Shown piece after piece: positions 18,904 through 27,792 of a stretch of 53,397 nucleotides of DNA. Made by a program: the position numbers and the translations under genes. Source of the DNA: Verrucomicrobiia bacterium (GTDB lineage: Bacteria > Verrucomicrobiota > Verrucomicrobiia > Verrucomicrobiales > DEV007); NCBI GenBank assembly GCA_020439995.1, contig JAGROY010000211.1:1-53397 (forward strand). Direction: 5' to 3'. The notes under the pieces are model-generated. The model had not been told where the DNA came from, did not search any database, and worked only from the letters and a program-made list of their open reading frames with translations. Numbering within the stretch: the first letter of the stretch is position 1; each line of letters opens with the position of its first letter.

Positions 18904-19062
18904 AATGTGGGCGGATGCGTATGGTGTTTCTGGGTGGAAGCCTTGCCTCCAGGCACGTAAGAACCGCCCACCGACCCTGTAAAGGTGGAATTCCTTTCTT
19001 GGCTCCAGAAATCTCCGGGCGCGCCATCACTTTTTCAGCATTTAGGGTATGAAAGGTTACAC

Positions 19063-20766
19063 ATGAAACACTTTACGACCATCACCGCTCGTTCCATTGC
19101 AACACTGCTTTCAACCATTTCGACCGTCTGTACACTGAACACTGGGCAGCTCTTCGCAGTAGAGTTGCTCTGGGCGACTGGCGGCGGATCAGAGGATTCA
19201 AACGATCGCGTTTCGGCACTGGAAACCGCAAACGATAGCTCGGTGTTCATAGGAGGAAGTTGCAGCACGAACACTGAGTTTGGGCAATTTAAACTGGAGG
19301 ATCGACCGAACGACTACGTCGCAAAGCTAGACAAAGGAGGCGCGTATCAGTGGGCAACGGGATTCAGCAATGGAACTGTTTTCAGCAATGACTCGGTCTC
19401 GATCTCAGACTTGGCCAGCGATTCCAATAACGACGTCTACGTCATGGGATACGTGAGAGGGACAACGCTCAAAATAGGTGCGACCGAATTCCAGCTGTCG
19501 TCGACGTCGCCCCAGAGCGCGACGTTCGACCGCGGGTTCGTCGCCAAGCTCGATGGAGCGAGTGGAAACGCGATCTGGTTCCACGAAACTCGGGGATTCA
19601 AAGACAACCCGTTGGCCATTGCCGTCGATTCGAGCCGCAGTGTCGTCTTCGCAGCGTTCCGTAGCCAGAATTCTCTCTTTGCTTATGGTGCCAACATTGA
19701 ATTGCCTCGCATTGGTGCCGGAGATGACCTGATCGTACTGAAACTCGATTCTGCTACCGGTGAAGCCGAATGGGGAACCCGCACGACGTCCACGTCAGGG
19801 ACGAACGATTTTGAGGCAAAATACTTCAATGTCGATCTGGCTATCGACGGCGATGGGGATGCCTACGTGACTGGCTCGATTACTGGCAGGGGCGAACTGG
19901 GCGGAATCGTCCTTCCCGCCAGTCCACCGCGTCCGTCTGTGCCGAGCGGTCAGATCCTTTTAGCAAAAATTGATTCCACTGGTCAGTGGCTGTGGGCCAA
20001 GCAGTTCGGAGGCAGTTTTTCCGACACAGGTTTGAGTATTGCGCTCGACCGTGCCGGGAACATTTTTGTCACCGGAAACTGTTCGAGACTCGTCGACTTT
20101 GGCAATGGCGTCAGCGTCAATACAGATGGAAGCTTCATTGCCAAGTTCACCCCAGATGGGAACGCTCTCTGGGCCTCCGCTCCGACGAAAGGGCAGGTGT
20201 TCAATTTTCGAGTGTGCGTAGATCCATCCGGGAATGCGTTTATTGCTGGAGGATCGACAAGAGATAGAGTTGAGTTTGGCGGACTGGAGGTGGCCGGAAA
20301 GAACACGGTGATGGTAGCGAAAATCGCACCCGACGGAAAGGCTCGCTGGCTGGAGGCCTACGGCGGTGTCGACTCATACAGCGGGTCTTGGCACATCGCG
20401 CTCGATAGTTCTGGAAACGTGGTACTCGCCAGCGATAGCTCGGATCCTTTCACCATTGATGATCAGCTTTTCAACAGCGAATCTCGGAACTACTACACAC
20501 TCACCTTCAAGTTTCAGGATCCCGAAGGTTCTGCATCTTCCGGAGCTCGCTTTTCCATTACCGAATTCGCAGTCTCAGCCACAGAAGTACGCTTGACTTG
20601 GACACCGGTGCCTGGCGGTGTCTACGCGATCGAGGGATCGGCAAATCTGGAAGATTGGACTACCGTGGCAGGATTCGAAGCGATCAGCTCAACTTCAGCT
20701 TCGATTCCACAGCAACCCGGAGCAGGTTCCTTCACTGGCTATCGCGTCCGGGCTGTCATGCCTTGA
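19063..20766 (+). CDS. Secreted SBBP-type beta-propeller protein
   Basis: The protein has 567 residues, with a signal peptide from ATG 19063 (ITARSIATLLSTISTVCTLN) preceded by AAAGG 7 bases upstream. An in-frame start at 18985 would put 26 odd residues before it and is rejected. The mature part repeats 'DxxGNxFVTGxxxxxVDFGxGV...FIAKFTPDGxALWA' units, the SBBP (seven-bladed propeller-like) pattern. Examples are DSNNDVYVMGYVRG, DGDGDAYVTGSITG and DRAGNIFVTGNCSR, each followed by K-L-D/K-I-D and a W. The C-terminal 80 residues form a small beta module (VRLTWTPVPGGVYAIEGSAN and LEDWTTV). It is probably exported and surface or matrix associated. The role is unknown. Confidence 0.78.
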   Translation: MKHFTTITARSIATLLSTISTVCTLNTGQLFAVELLWATGGGSEDSNDRVSALETANDSSVFIGGSCSTNTEFGQFKLEDRPNDYVAKLDKGGAYQWATGFSNGTVFSNDSVSISDLASDSNNDVYVMGYVRGTTLKIGATEFQLSSTSPQSATFDRGFVAKLDGASGNAIWFHETRGFKDNPLAIAVDSSRSVVFAAFRSQNSLFAYGANIELPRIGAGDDLIVLKLDSATGEAEWGTRTTSTSGTNDFEAKYFNVDLAIDGDGDAYVTGSITGRGELGGIVLPASPPRPSVPSGQILLAKIDSTGQWLWAKQFGGSFSDTGLSIALDRAGNIFVTGNCSRLVDFGNGVSVNTDGSFIAKFTPDGNALWASAPTKGQVFNFRVCVDPSGNAFIAGGSTRDRVEFGGLEVAGKNTVMVAKIAPDGKARWLEAYGGVDSYSGSWHIALDSSGNVVLASDSSDPFTIDDQLFNSESRNYYTLTFKFQDPEGSASSGARFSITEFAVSATEVRLTWTPVPGGVYAIEGSANLEDWTTVAGFEAISSTSASIPQQPGAGSFTGYRVRAVMP

Positions 20767-20767
20767 A

Positions 20768-20801
20768 TGCCCGACACCCCGCCTTCGAGTGCGTCCGGGC
20801 A
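20768..20801. terminator. Possible hairpin between convergent genes
   Basis: TGCCCG at 20768-20773 pairs with CGGGCA at 20796-20801, extended with a bulge by GAC/GTC. It sits exactly between the stops of two convergent genes. No U-tract follows on either side, so it is at best a weak or factor-dependent end. Confidence 0.3.
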
Positions 20802-21545
20802 TCACTGCTCCTCGTAGTTGATCATCAGCGAACGCTTGTTGTTTGCTTGACCCACCAGGATGTTCAGCTTGTGACCATCGGTTGCGTGCGTGGCAGAGAG
20901 AACTGCCTGGGACATGGCCCCGTTGGTGTTGACCGTGTTCTCCTTAACGTCATAGCCCTGATCCTTTAGTGCCGTGCGGTAGAACTCGATGATCTTGCTG
21001 ATATCATCGGCGACATCGAAGGCAATCATTCCTGTCGCCTTGCCTTCAGGAGTTTTGCGGGCCATTGCGGTGGTGCTTTTGAGCGTATCTGGATAGACCG
21101 GCACCCAGCTCGGCACGTCCGAAAGGTCTGCTGCACCACCTATCTTAATTTCGCCGTTTTCTCCAGAGTTGATCGTGATGCCATTATTCGCAGTGTCAGA
21201 ATCAATACTGATCACGTCTTCTCCGTTGGCACCTTGCACAGAGAACTTGCCTTGCTTGATATCGTCAAAGTTCAGGGTCACCAGTTCACCGGTTTCTTTG
21301 TTGCGGATGGTCATCGTCCCGGCGTCCGCATCGGTGGAAACATGGTCCAACTTCGGGTTCATCTTAACGATCAATTCGGCAGCAGCCGCAGGATTGTTCG
21401 CGAAATCCTCAGCCATCGATGCTGCTTTGCGAACTCCAAAAAATGCCAGAGCGGCGAAGATGATGATTCCCAGAACTGCGACGATGCCGCACCCGATTCC
21501 GACCTTGGCGATCGGTGAAAGACCTGAACTTTGCTGTGATTCCAT
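20802..21545 (-). CDS. Single-span membrane protein, unknown function
   Basis: From ATG 21545 the protein has 247 residues. A short cytosolic N-terminus is followed by one membrane span (VGIGCGIVAVLGIIIFAALAFF) and a soluble exported region. That region has an acidic beta segment (about 65-145, GTMTIRNKETGELVTLNFDD, NNGITINSGENGEIKIGG) and an alpha-beta segment with VPSWVPVYP and IIEFYRTALKDQGYDVKE. The last part recalls small exported domains that follow 'vP.yPga...' motifs in delta-proteobacterial and verrucomicrobial proteins of unknown role. An in-frame upstream start at 21617 adds 24 residues and is not supported by a ribosome site. It converges with the beta-propeller gene. Confidence 0.65.
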   Translation of the reverse strand: MESQQSSGLSPIAKVGIGCGIVAVLGIIIFAALAFFGVRKAASMAEDFANNPAAAAELIVKMNPKLDHVSTDADAGTMTIRNKETGELVTLNFDDIKQGKFSVQGANGEDVISIDSDTANNGITINSGENGEIKIGGAADLSDVPSWVPVYPDTLKSTTAMARKTPEGKATGMIAFDVADDISKIIEFYRTALKDQGYDVKENTVNTNGAMSQAVLSATHATDGHKLNILVGQANNKRSLMINYEEQ

Positions 21546-22300
21546 GATGTTGATACTATCACTGCTACCAATTCTTTCCAACGAAAAAGCGACTCCAGGA
21601 CTCGATCCTGGCAACACTCATTGCGTTTTGTCAGTTTAATTTAGAATGAATTTGGCTTCCCCATGGCAACTTGGATAAGCGGTGTTCGACCCCAGCCGCA
21701 TCGAGGATCCGCTTCCTGTCAAAACAAATCAATGGCGAGTAATGCCTGCTAGTGTTAACGGAGCGGTGAATCAAACCCGTTTGAGATTGATTCCGGGCGG
21801 CCTGATTGGCAGCAATGATCCTCAAGCTGGAAAGGCAGCCACCAAGGCGCGGCCTTAGCCCCGGCACCCCGCCAGTTCTCCAAACGCCGACCTCTGCCCG
21901 GGGAAGAAGCCATCTCGAAGCGCTGCTCCGAGATTACTGCGCTTCGACGAATGTAACGAACGGCAAAAAAACGTTGCCAGCAGTCTCCAAACTTCAACGA
22001 CCGACCCCAAACGTGTTGTATGTTTGGTTTTAAGAAACGCCCCCCTAATCGTCTTTTCATCGGCTGCGACAAAGTAGTATGCCTATGGCGATAATGGCAG
22101 TAATGACAAAACTTCAACAACCAGGCGATCCCAGAACCGAACACTGGAGTGTTATTGACTTTCGCGGGGGGCAGTTGCCGTCCTGCGATGGTCAAGAAGA
22201 CACATCGCACATGCCACAAGGCGCGCTTATGAATTCAAGGAAATCCCCCCGCGTGTCACTCTTAGAATGAGATCGAGCTAAGGCTCGGACTACGTTCTGA
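21546..22300. other. Intergenic stretch without a recognisable gene
   Basis: About 755 bases separate two minus-strand genes. Open frames here (up to 154 codons on the minus strand) have no family resemblance and a composition rich in Arg/Trp/His typical of shadows. A perfect inverted repeat CCAGGA-ctcga-TCCTGG lies at 21595-21611, 50 bases upstream of the membrane-protein gene, and could be an operator. Nothing else is seen. Confidence 0.5.
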
Positions 22301-22729
22301 TCACTGCGCTTTTTCACTTTCAGACTTAGCGCGGCTGGCAACTCTAACACTGCCCCCTCGGGAATCCTTCGGTTTCTCGAACAGCATCTTCACGCCAACG
22401 AGGATCAGGAGAATGGCGAAGCCTCGGGTCAGGGCGACGGTGCTGATTGCCTTGAGGCGATCTGCAATGAAGAAACCGACCACAGCTGAACCGATCGCGG
22501 TGAAGGCGAAAATCTGCCAGTGAATGAGTTTGTCATGAGCGAACTGGAACGAGACGGCAAGGGAAGTGACGACAATGACAGCAGAAGAGGTGCCGATCGC
22601 CTGCTTATGATCCAGATCGAAGAAATACTTGAAAGCCGGAACCATCAGAATTCCGCCTCCGACTCCAGCAAGCGCGGCAATGGCTCCGGCACAAGCACCA
22701 ATAATGAGCGCGATGACAAGCGTTTTCAT
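22301..22729 (-). CDS. Half-size TauE/SafE-family membrane permease
   Basis: The protein has 142 residues. The first span contains the family signature GxGGGxxxxP (ALAGVGGGILMVPAF), followed by DHKQAIGTSSAVIVVTSL, a second conserved loop. About four spans are predicted in total, with a charged hydrophilic tail (KPKDSRGGSVRVASRAKSE). TauE/SafE proteins usually have eight spans made of two such halves and export sulfite, sulfoacetate or related anions. A four-span form would have to dimerise. It lies upstream of no obvious sulfur gene. The next gene on the strand, holA, ends 31 bases before its start. Confidence 0.8.
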   Translation of the reverse strand: MKTLVIALIIGACAGAIAALAGVGGGILMVPAFKYFFDLDHKQAIGTSSAVIVVTSLAVSFQFAHDKLIHWQIFAFTAIGSAVVGFFIADRLKAISTVALTRGFAILLILVGVKMLFEKPKDSRGGSVRVASRAKSESEKAQ

Positions 22730-22760
22730 GAAGCGTAGCCAAGCTGTGCAGCCGCCATTT

Positions 22761-23951
22761 TCAAGCGCCTGTGATGATGCGGATTACAAGCTGGCAAAGC
22801 ACCGTCTTGTGGTCGAGCGCAGTTGTCACGAGCCGGGTGTTGGCTTCAAGGCAAGCCGCCATCCCCTTCCGCAACTGATCGCAGGTGAATCCCTTTACTT
22901 CTCGGGAAGCGAGAAACAATGGGTAGGCGCTGATCTTCCCCTCCTTTGTCCGGCCGATCCATGAAGTTTCCGACGGGGGCAGCCGGTCTAGCTTGGCCTG
23001 ATAGTCGCCATAGCTGTGAGCCCGCAACTTGAACTGCTCTTCGATGAGCTTTGCGTAGAAGAGATTGCGCGTCTTGGGCACCACGGCCGCGAGTAGAATC
23101 CCGATGGCACTCTCGCCGCGATGGAGAAGCTGATCGATCAGCTTCAGCGCCAGGATGACATCCCTGCGCCCGATGGCATCCCCCAGCTCAAACACAACTC
23201 CTGCGCGACTCTGCGACACCATGGTTCGAACGTCCAATGTGGTAACGTCCCGACGCTCACCGAGATAGATGTCAAGCTTCTCCAGCTCATTCTCAATCTG
23301 CCGGGAGTGCTGACCGGCAAGCAGAACAAAGAACTCAAGCGCCTCGGCACTGAATCGCAGTCCGCGTTCTCTAGCGCGCCCTGCGACGATCTGTTCCACT
23401 CCCGATTCCCAGCCTGATCTGGAAATATCGGGAAGGTCATGGAGCTGAATCGTCGCCACCTTTTTCATGGTGGTAAAGAAAGTCCGCCTCTTGTCGATCT
23501 CACTTGCACTGATCACGACCTTTACCGACGGCGGCGTGTCCTGAGTCAAGACACCTAACAGGTGCTCGACAGCACTGGACGTTGTCTCGGAACGACCGGT
23601 TACGTTGTCGGCAAAAAAGTTGGCACCTTTCAGCCACACCACTTTGTCTCCCCCAAAGAATGGCAGCGTCTGAATCGCCTCCACCGTAAGGCCGCAGATT
23701 TTCGCAGCGTGCTCGGAGTTGTCTGCGTTGCCTTCCACCACTTCCAGTCCAAACTCGTCGCCGTCCGGCGGCGTCAGTTCCCGGGTCAATTTCGCAGCAG
23801 CTTCCTTCACTCTGCCCTCGTCCGTCCCGAAGACACAAAAGATGTTCGGCAGCTTCTTTAGAGCTGCCGCCTTCTTCGTCGCCGCTTTCTTACGGGCAGT
23901 TTTTTTCTTCGCTGCAGGCACAGTAGGAACAATAGGATCGGTAGGCGGCAT
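22761..23951 (-). CDS. holA: DNA polymerase III delta subunit with lysine-rich N-terminal tail
   Basis: The protein has 396 residues from ATG 23951 (a TTG at 23963 is an alternative). After a tail with KKKTARKKAATKKAAALKK (about 14-32) comes the delta-subunit fold. This has the Walker-like first domain (IFCVFGTDEGRVKEAAAKL), the interaction loop region (TLPFFGGDKVVWLKG) and the collar domain (LGDAIGRRDVILALKLIDQLL, AIGILLAAVVPKTRNL). Delta opens the beta clamp within the clamp loader. The normal length is about 340, and the surplus is the basic, Ala/Lys/Thr-rich tail, which resembles histone H1-like tails and may bind DNA. It lies between the DUF1501 gene and the TauE/SafE gene. Confidence 0.88.
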   Translation of the reverse strand: MPPTDPIVPTVPAAKKKTARKKAATKKAAALKKLPNIFCVFGTDEGRVKEAAAKLTRELTPPDGDEFGLEVVEGNADNSEHAAKICGLTVEAIQTLPFFGGDKVVWLKGANFFADNVTGRSETTSSAVEHLLGVLTQDTPPSVKVVISASEIDKRRTFFTTMKKVATIQLHDLPDISRSGWESGVEQIVAGRARERGLRFSAEALEFFVLLAGQHSRQIENELEKLDIYLGERRDVTTLDVRTMVSQSRAGVVFELGDAIGRRDVILALKLIDQLLHRGESAIGILLAAVVPKTRNLFYAKLIEEQFKLRAHSYGDYQAKLDRLPPSETSWIGRTKEGKISAYPLFLASREVKGFTCDQLRKGMAACLEANTRLVTTALDHKTVLCQLVIRIITGA

Positions 23952-23996
23952 TCTCCCGGTCAATCGCGCCGCGTCGAGTCAATTCTTTCGCCTCCA

Positions 23997-25439
23997 CTAT
24001 CCTAACAAATCCAGAACCGGCTTTCCCTTGCCGTCGGGAGTGGTGTAAAATGGGCGTCGCTCAATATCGTAGTGCGTATCAGCAGGAATTCCGAGGGCAT
24101 GATAGATGGTCTGATGTACTCCGGCGATGTCGACAGGTTTTTCCACCGTCAGGCACGGGCGTTCGTCCGCAGTCTTCCCGTAAACCTGCCCTTGCTTGAC
24201 TCCCCCCCCGAACATCAGCATCGAGCAGCCATCTGTGAAGTGCCTGTGCATCCCGTAGTGTTTGGGCTCGCTGATTCGATCAGGCACATGCACCTGATCT
24301 TTCACTTTCGCTCCTGGTCGCCCCTCCATCATCATGTCACGACTGAACTCGCTGGCCAGCACGATCATTGTTCGGTCAAGCAGACCACGCTCCTTCAACT
24401 CCAGCACCAGGCGTGCGATGGGAACATCGATCTGCCTCTTCATCTCAATGAGCCGCTCATGCCCGTTCTCATGCGTGTCCCAGCCAAGGAACGGCACATA
24501 CTCGCTGGACACCGTAATGAAACGGGCTCCCGCTTCAGTCAAGCGGCGGGCCAACAGACAACCTTGCCCAAACTTCCCGGTATTGTAGGCGTCGTAGATT
24601 TCTTTCGGCTCACGACTCAGATCAAACGCTTGGGCCTCGGGCGAGTTTAGCAATCGATAGGCCTGCTCCATCGAACGCGACAGGGACTCCTGCTGGTAGC
24701 CGGAACCAAATTCGCCAACTGGACTGCGCTTGACGATTTCATCGTAGATCGCTCTGCGCTTTTCAAAGCGCTCCGCCGTCATTCCTTCCGGCGGGCGGAC
24801 ACTCTCCAGCCCCTTCGTCGGGTCTGGAATTAGGAATGGCCCATACTCAGCCCCAAGAAAACCTGCGGTGTGAAATGCCTTGAGTTCCTCTTTTTCTCCC
24901 AGCGTGAATCGCTGGCCGATGTTGATGAACGCCGGGATGACGGGATTCTTGGGCCCCAGCTCTTTGGCAATCCACGAGCCGATGTGCGGCGCAGCAACCG
25001 TCTGCGGCGGCTGGTAGCAGGTGTGCCAGTGATACTGATGCCGCGAATGCAAAATGAAGCCCAGATCTGCTGCCTTATAGGATCGGATGAGCGTCCCATG
25101 CTTGAGCACCGACGCAACATTCTCCAGTCCTTCCGACAATTGCACACCATCCAGCGAAGTTGGAATCGACGGAAACGTGCTAAGTACCCTGTTGGGATCA
25201 AGCCCCGTCTCATAGGGGGTGTAGCGCTTCGGATCGAATGTTTCCGTGTGCGCCATGCCTCCCGCCATCCATAGCAGAATGACGGTATCGGCGGTCGCAC
25301 CTGGCGCACCAGCACTCACTGTCGACTCCTCGCTGGCACTGGCCCGGCGGACAGGCGATCCAGCCGCTAGCGCAGCAAGCGTCCCCACTCCTGCGTTTTT
25401 GATGAAATGGCGGCGATTCCAAGTGGATTTTGAGATCAT
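23997..25439 (-). CDS. Tat-exported DUF1501 protein (first copy)
   Basis: The protein has 480 residues from ATG 25439, which places a Tat-type signal at the very start (NRRHFIKNAGVGTLAALAAG). The body is the DUF1501 fold of the alkaline-phosphatase/sulfatase superfamily: LLWMAGGMAHTETFDPKRY, FILHSRHQYHWHTCYQPPQ, TVSSEYVPFLGWDTHENG, VLASEFSRD, and a C-terminal ALGIP with DIERRP. In Planctomycetota and Verrucomicrobiota such genes commonly stand next to a DUF1549/DUF1553 cytochrome-type partner. None is present here. The upstream in-frame start at 25538 gives 33 Cys/Ser-rich residues before the Tat motif and is rejected. A shared terminator lies between this gene and rpsD. Confidence 0.85.
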   Translation of the reverse strand: MISKSTWNRRHFIKNAGVGTLAALAAGSPVRRASASEESTVSAGAPGATADTVILLWMAGGMAHTETFDPKRYTPYETGLDPNRVLSTFPSIPTSLDGVQLSEGLENVASVLKHGTLIRSYKAADLGFILHSRHQYHWHTCYQPPQTVAAPHIGSWIAKELGPKNPVIPAFINIGQRFTLGEKEELKAFHTAGFLGAEYGPFLIPDPTKGLESVRPPEGMTAERFEKRRAIYDEIVKRSPVGEFGSGYQQESLSRSMEQAYRLLNSPEAQAFDLSREPKEIYDAYNTGKFGQGCLLARRLTEAGARFITVSSEYVPFLGWDTHENGHERLIEMKRQIDVPIARLVLELKERGLLDRTMIVLASEFSRDMMMEGRPGAKVKDQVHVPDRISEPKHYGMHRHFTDGCSMLMFGGGVKQGQVYGKTADERPCLTVEKPVDIAGVHQTIYHALGIPADTHYDIERRPFYTTPDGKGKPVLDLLG

Positions 25440-25536
25440 AGGTGAACTGCTTTTAGCTTTGCCAACACCGTACAGCATGGCGAAGAGAGCGTCAACCAGC
25501 CCGCTACTACGACACTGAGAATGGGATGCACAGCAC

Positions 25537-25571
25537 AAAAAAACGCCGCCCGGATTCCGGACGGCGTTTTT
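25537..25571. terminator. Bidirectional-looking intrinsic terminator after rpsD
   Basis: Arms of 11 bases (25543-25553 and 25557-25567, one mismatch) form a GC-rich stem with a 3-base loop. It is flanked by a run of A on the left and T on the right, so it works as a rho-independent terminator in either direction. On the minus strand it ends the rpmJ-rpsM-rpsK-rpsD transcript, 34 bases after the rpsD stop. Confidence 0.88.
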
Positions 25572-25604
25572 GTAAAAGTAGAACCCTCGATGGAAGACTC
25601 CAGA

Positions 25605-26216
25605 TTACCTGGAGTAAAGCTCAACGATGAGCTGCTCGTTAACCAGCGGCGCGATTTCTTCACGGCTGGGAATGCGGGCAAAGGTTCCCGTGAGATTGTC
25701 ACGGTCAACCGTAACCCAATCTGGAACTGGAGCTGCCTGGGTAATATCAAGGAAACGAATCGCAACCTGACGTGATCTTGCGCTCTCCCGGACGGTGATC
25801 ACATCACCTGGCTTGACGTCGTAGCTTGGGATATCAACGCGGGTACCATTGACAAGAACGTGGCCGTGGCCAACAAACTGGCGGGCAGCGCTGCGGGTAT
25901 TCGCCATGCCCAGACGATAAACGACGTTATCAAGACGGGATTCCAGCAACTGCAGAAGGATCTCACCAGTAATGCCACGGCGACGGGATGCTTCAGCGAA
26001 GTAACGGCGGAACTGCTTCTCAAGGACGCCGTACTGGAACTTGAGCTTCTGCTTCTCTGCAAGCGCTACAGCATAGTCTGACTGCTTGCGGCGCCCGCGG
26101 CGGGGCCCGTGCTGGCCGGGGCCATAGGCACGGCGCTCAAGCGACTTCGAAGGCCCGAAAAGGGCCACACCGAAGCGGCGGTTAAGTTTGTCTTTAGGTC
26201 CTCGATATCTCGCCAT
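25605..26216 (-). CDS. rpsD: 30S ribosomal protein uS4
   Basis: The protein has 203 residues. It starts MARYRGPKDKLNRRFG, a form common in Verrucomicrobiota (lacking the N-terminal zinc-binding cysteines). The S4 RNA-binding domain is at about 93-155 (ESRLDNVVYRLGMANTRSAARQ, shown here only as its pattern; HVLVNGTRVDIPSYDVKPGD). uS4 is an early 16S rRNA-binding protein and in many bacteria represses its own operon. The gene is the last of four ribosomal genes, 38 bases after rpsK, and is followed by a strong terminator instead of rpoA. Confidence 0.97.
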   Translation of the reverse strand: MARYRGPKDKLNRRFGVALFGPSKSLERRAYGPGQHGPRRGRRKQSDYAVALAEKQKLKFQYGVLEKQFRRYFAEASRRRGITGEILLQLLESRLDNVVYRLGMANTRSAARQFVGHGHVLVNGTRVDIPSYDVKPGDVITVRESARSRQVAIRFLDITQAAPVPDWVTVDRDNLTGTFARIPSREEIAPLVNEQLIVELYSR

Positions 26217-26254
26217 GAGCGGAAACGTTAGTTAAGATTAATTTTCGAAATGGA

Positions 26255-26839
26255 TCAGACTCGACGTGCCTTTGGTGGCCGACAGCCATTGTGTGGGATG
26301 GGAGTAACGTCTTTAATTGTGGTTACCTCAATTCCAATTGCCTGGACAGCACGAACAGCAGACTCTCTCCCAGAACCGGGCCCTTTCACCCGCAATTCCG
26401 CCTCCTTCAAACCGTGTCCCATCGCTTGACGACAGGCGTCTTGGGAAACGAGCTGGGCGGCATAAGCGGTGCTCTTTCTTGAGCCCTTGAAGCCCATTTT
26501 CCCAGCGCTCGACCAGCCGATTACGTTTCCGGTAAGGTCAGTGATGGATACGATCGTGTTGTTGAAAGTCGACTGCACATGGACGATCCCCGTGTGGACA
26601 TTCTTGCTGCCCTTGGCTTTGAGGATCTTGGGTGCCTCAGCCTCTTCAGGCATAATCTCAGCGAAAACGTCACGCTTTTGATCAGGCTTCGCAGGAGGTG
26701 CATCTGTTGTAGCAGCAGCCGGGGCTGGAGCAGCTGTTGTCGCTGCCGCTGCCGTTTCCGCAGCAGGAGGAGCAGCCTCTGGCGCAGGTGCTGCCGCAGT
26801 TTCTTCGGCTGGAGTTGGGTTCTCGGTGTCGTCTGACAT
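26255..26839 (-). CDS. rpsK: 30S ribosomal protein uS11 with Ala/Pro/Glu-rich N-terminal extension
   Basis: The protein has 194 residues; the usual length is about 125-130. The conserved uS11 body begins near residue 75 ([19 protein letters not shown] and onward) and ends [10 protein letters not shown], as in all homologues. The first 70 or so residues are a low-complexity tail of Ala, Pro, Thr and Glu, followed by [21 protein letters not shown]. The frame is continuous and the only ATG with the operon's usual spacing (26 bases after rpsM) is at 26839, so the tail is likely translated. Its role is unknown; it would lie on the platform of the 30S subunit near the mRNA exit. Confidence 0.93.
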   Translation of the reverse strand: MSDDTENPTPAEETAAAPAPEAAPPAAETAAAATTAAPAPAAATTDAPPAKPDQKRDVFAEIMPEEAEAPKILKAKGSKNVHTGIVHVQSTFNNTIVSITDLTGNVIGWSSAGKMGFKGSRKSTAYAAQLVSQDACRQAMGHGLKEAELRVKGPGSGRESAVRAVQAIGIEVTTIKDVTPIPHNGCRPPKARRV

Positions 26840-26865
26840 ATTGGAAAGCTTAATGGACTGGGATC

Positions 26866-27249
26866 TTATTTCTTACCGCGGACGACGCTAACACCAACAG
26901 TGTTTTTGCCACCCTTCCGGGTGCGGGCATTGGTGGACGTGCGCTGGCCGCGAACAGGCAACCCTTTGCGATGCCGTATGCCGCGGTAGCAGTTGATGGA
27001 CTGCAAACGCTTCATATTCAACTGGAGTTCACGACGAAGATCACCCTCGATCATGATCTTCTCACTCTGAATGACTCCCGCAATAGCAGCCATCTGATCG
27101 GAAGTTAATTCCCCTGCACGAATCGACGGATCGATGTTCGCCTGATCGAGGATTTTCTTCGCGGTGATTGGCCCAATTCCATAGATGTATGGAAGAGAAG
27201 CGTCGATACGCTTATCGTTGGGGATGTCTACGCTGAGCAGTCTAGCCAT
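26866..27249 (-). CDS. rpsM: 30S ribosomal protein uS13
   Basis: The protein has 127 residues, near the standard length. The motifs are [20 protein letters not shown] at the start, the helix-two-turn-helix region ([13 protein letters not shown]), and [27 protein letters not shown], which is the family signature in two contiguous parts. The basic tail contacts tRNA at the P site and the subunit bridge. The gene lies 27 bases after rpmJ and 26 before rpsK. Confidence 0.97.
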   Translation of the reverse strand: MARLLSVDIPNDKRIDASLPYIYGIGPITAKKILDQANIDPSIRAGELTSDQMAAIAGVIQSEKIMIEGDLRRELQLNMKRLQSINCYRGIRHRKGLPVRGQRTSTNARTRKGGKNTVGVSVVRGKK

Positions 27250-27276
27250 AAAAAGTTCTCTTAGAGTGGATAAAAA

Positions 27277-27390
27277 TCAGCCCTGACGTTGCTTGTGGCG
27301 CGGGTTCTTGCAGATGACACGAACGATTCCATGCCGACGAATAACGCGGCAGGCTTCACAGATTCTTTTAACAGATGATCTAACTTTCAT
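27277..27390 (-). CDS. rpmJ: 50S ribosomal protein bL36 (zinc-binding form)
   Basis: This 37-residue gene starts [19 protein letters not shown] and ends PRHKQRQG. The zinc ligands of the C+ form are present: Cys11, Cys14, Cys27 and His32. It heads the four-gene ribosomal cluster, as in the infA-rpmJ-rpsM order of many bacteria, but no infA, map or secY precedes it here. The upstream 400 bases should hold the promoter. Confidence 0.95.
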   Translation of the reverse strand: MKVRSSVKRICEACRVIRRHGIVRVICKNPRHKQRQG

Positions 27391-27792
27391 GGCGACAAGC
27401 GCAGGTAAATTGGCAATTCCAGTGTATCTCTAACGGATTCCTCTGAAAACCTTAATGGTTTGAGTATCAATGTGATACTTCGACAGGGCACACTAGAGCG
27501 AGTTTCCCGATCCCGGGAAGGCAGCACTGATACCATAAGAAACTTCTCTGGCAAGGCCGGATTGTTCGGATTTTTCGCACATTTTCAGCAGACTTGAGTC
27601 TCGCCGCAAACCCACCACATAACCTCCTCATTATCAATTCGTCAACTCATCTACGACAAGATTCACATTTTCGATCCTCAACTCAAGCAGAGCGGTCTGG
27701 CGAAAATGTGGATGCAGTCGCCCCCTTCCCCCTCTATGTAAAATGGCACCATCGCCGCATCGTCCCCCGTCATTCCAAAGCTTGTTTAAACC
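27391..27792. promoter_or_regulatory. Divergent intergenic region between rpmJ and lspA
   Basis: This stretch of 402 bases has no gene and must carry the promoters of the ribosomal cluster (minus) and of lspA (plus). A TATGTAAAAT stretch about 50-60 bases before lspA is a possible -10 element; no convincing -35 was found. A 9-base inverted repeat (CACATTTTC / GAAAATGTG) has its arms about 125 bases apart, probably by chance. Confidence 0.4.

Noticed and set aside
18904..19062. Glycine riboswitch upstream of gcvP
   Set aside because: The reverse complement was read for the conserved core of glycine aptamers; no matching GGAGAG...GCCGAAGG pattern or tandem aptamer is present.
21755..22219. A 154-codon minus-strand open frame in the long intergenic stretch
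   Set aside because: It is rich in Trp, His, Cys and Arg, with no ribosome site, no domain pattern and codon use unlike the neighbours.
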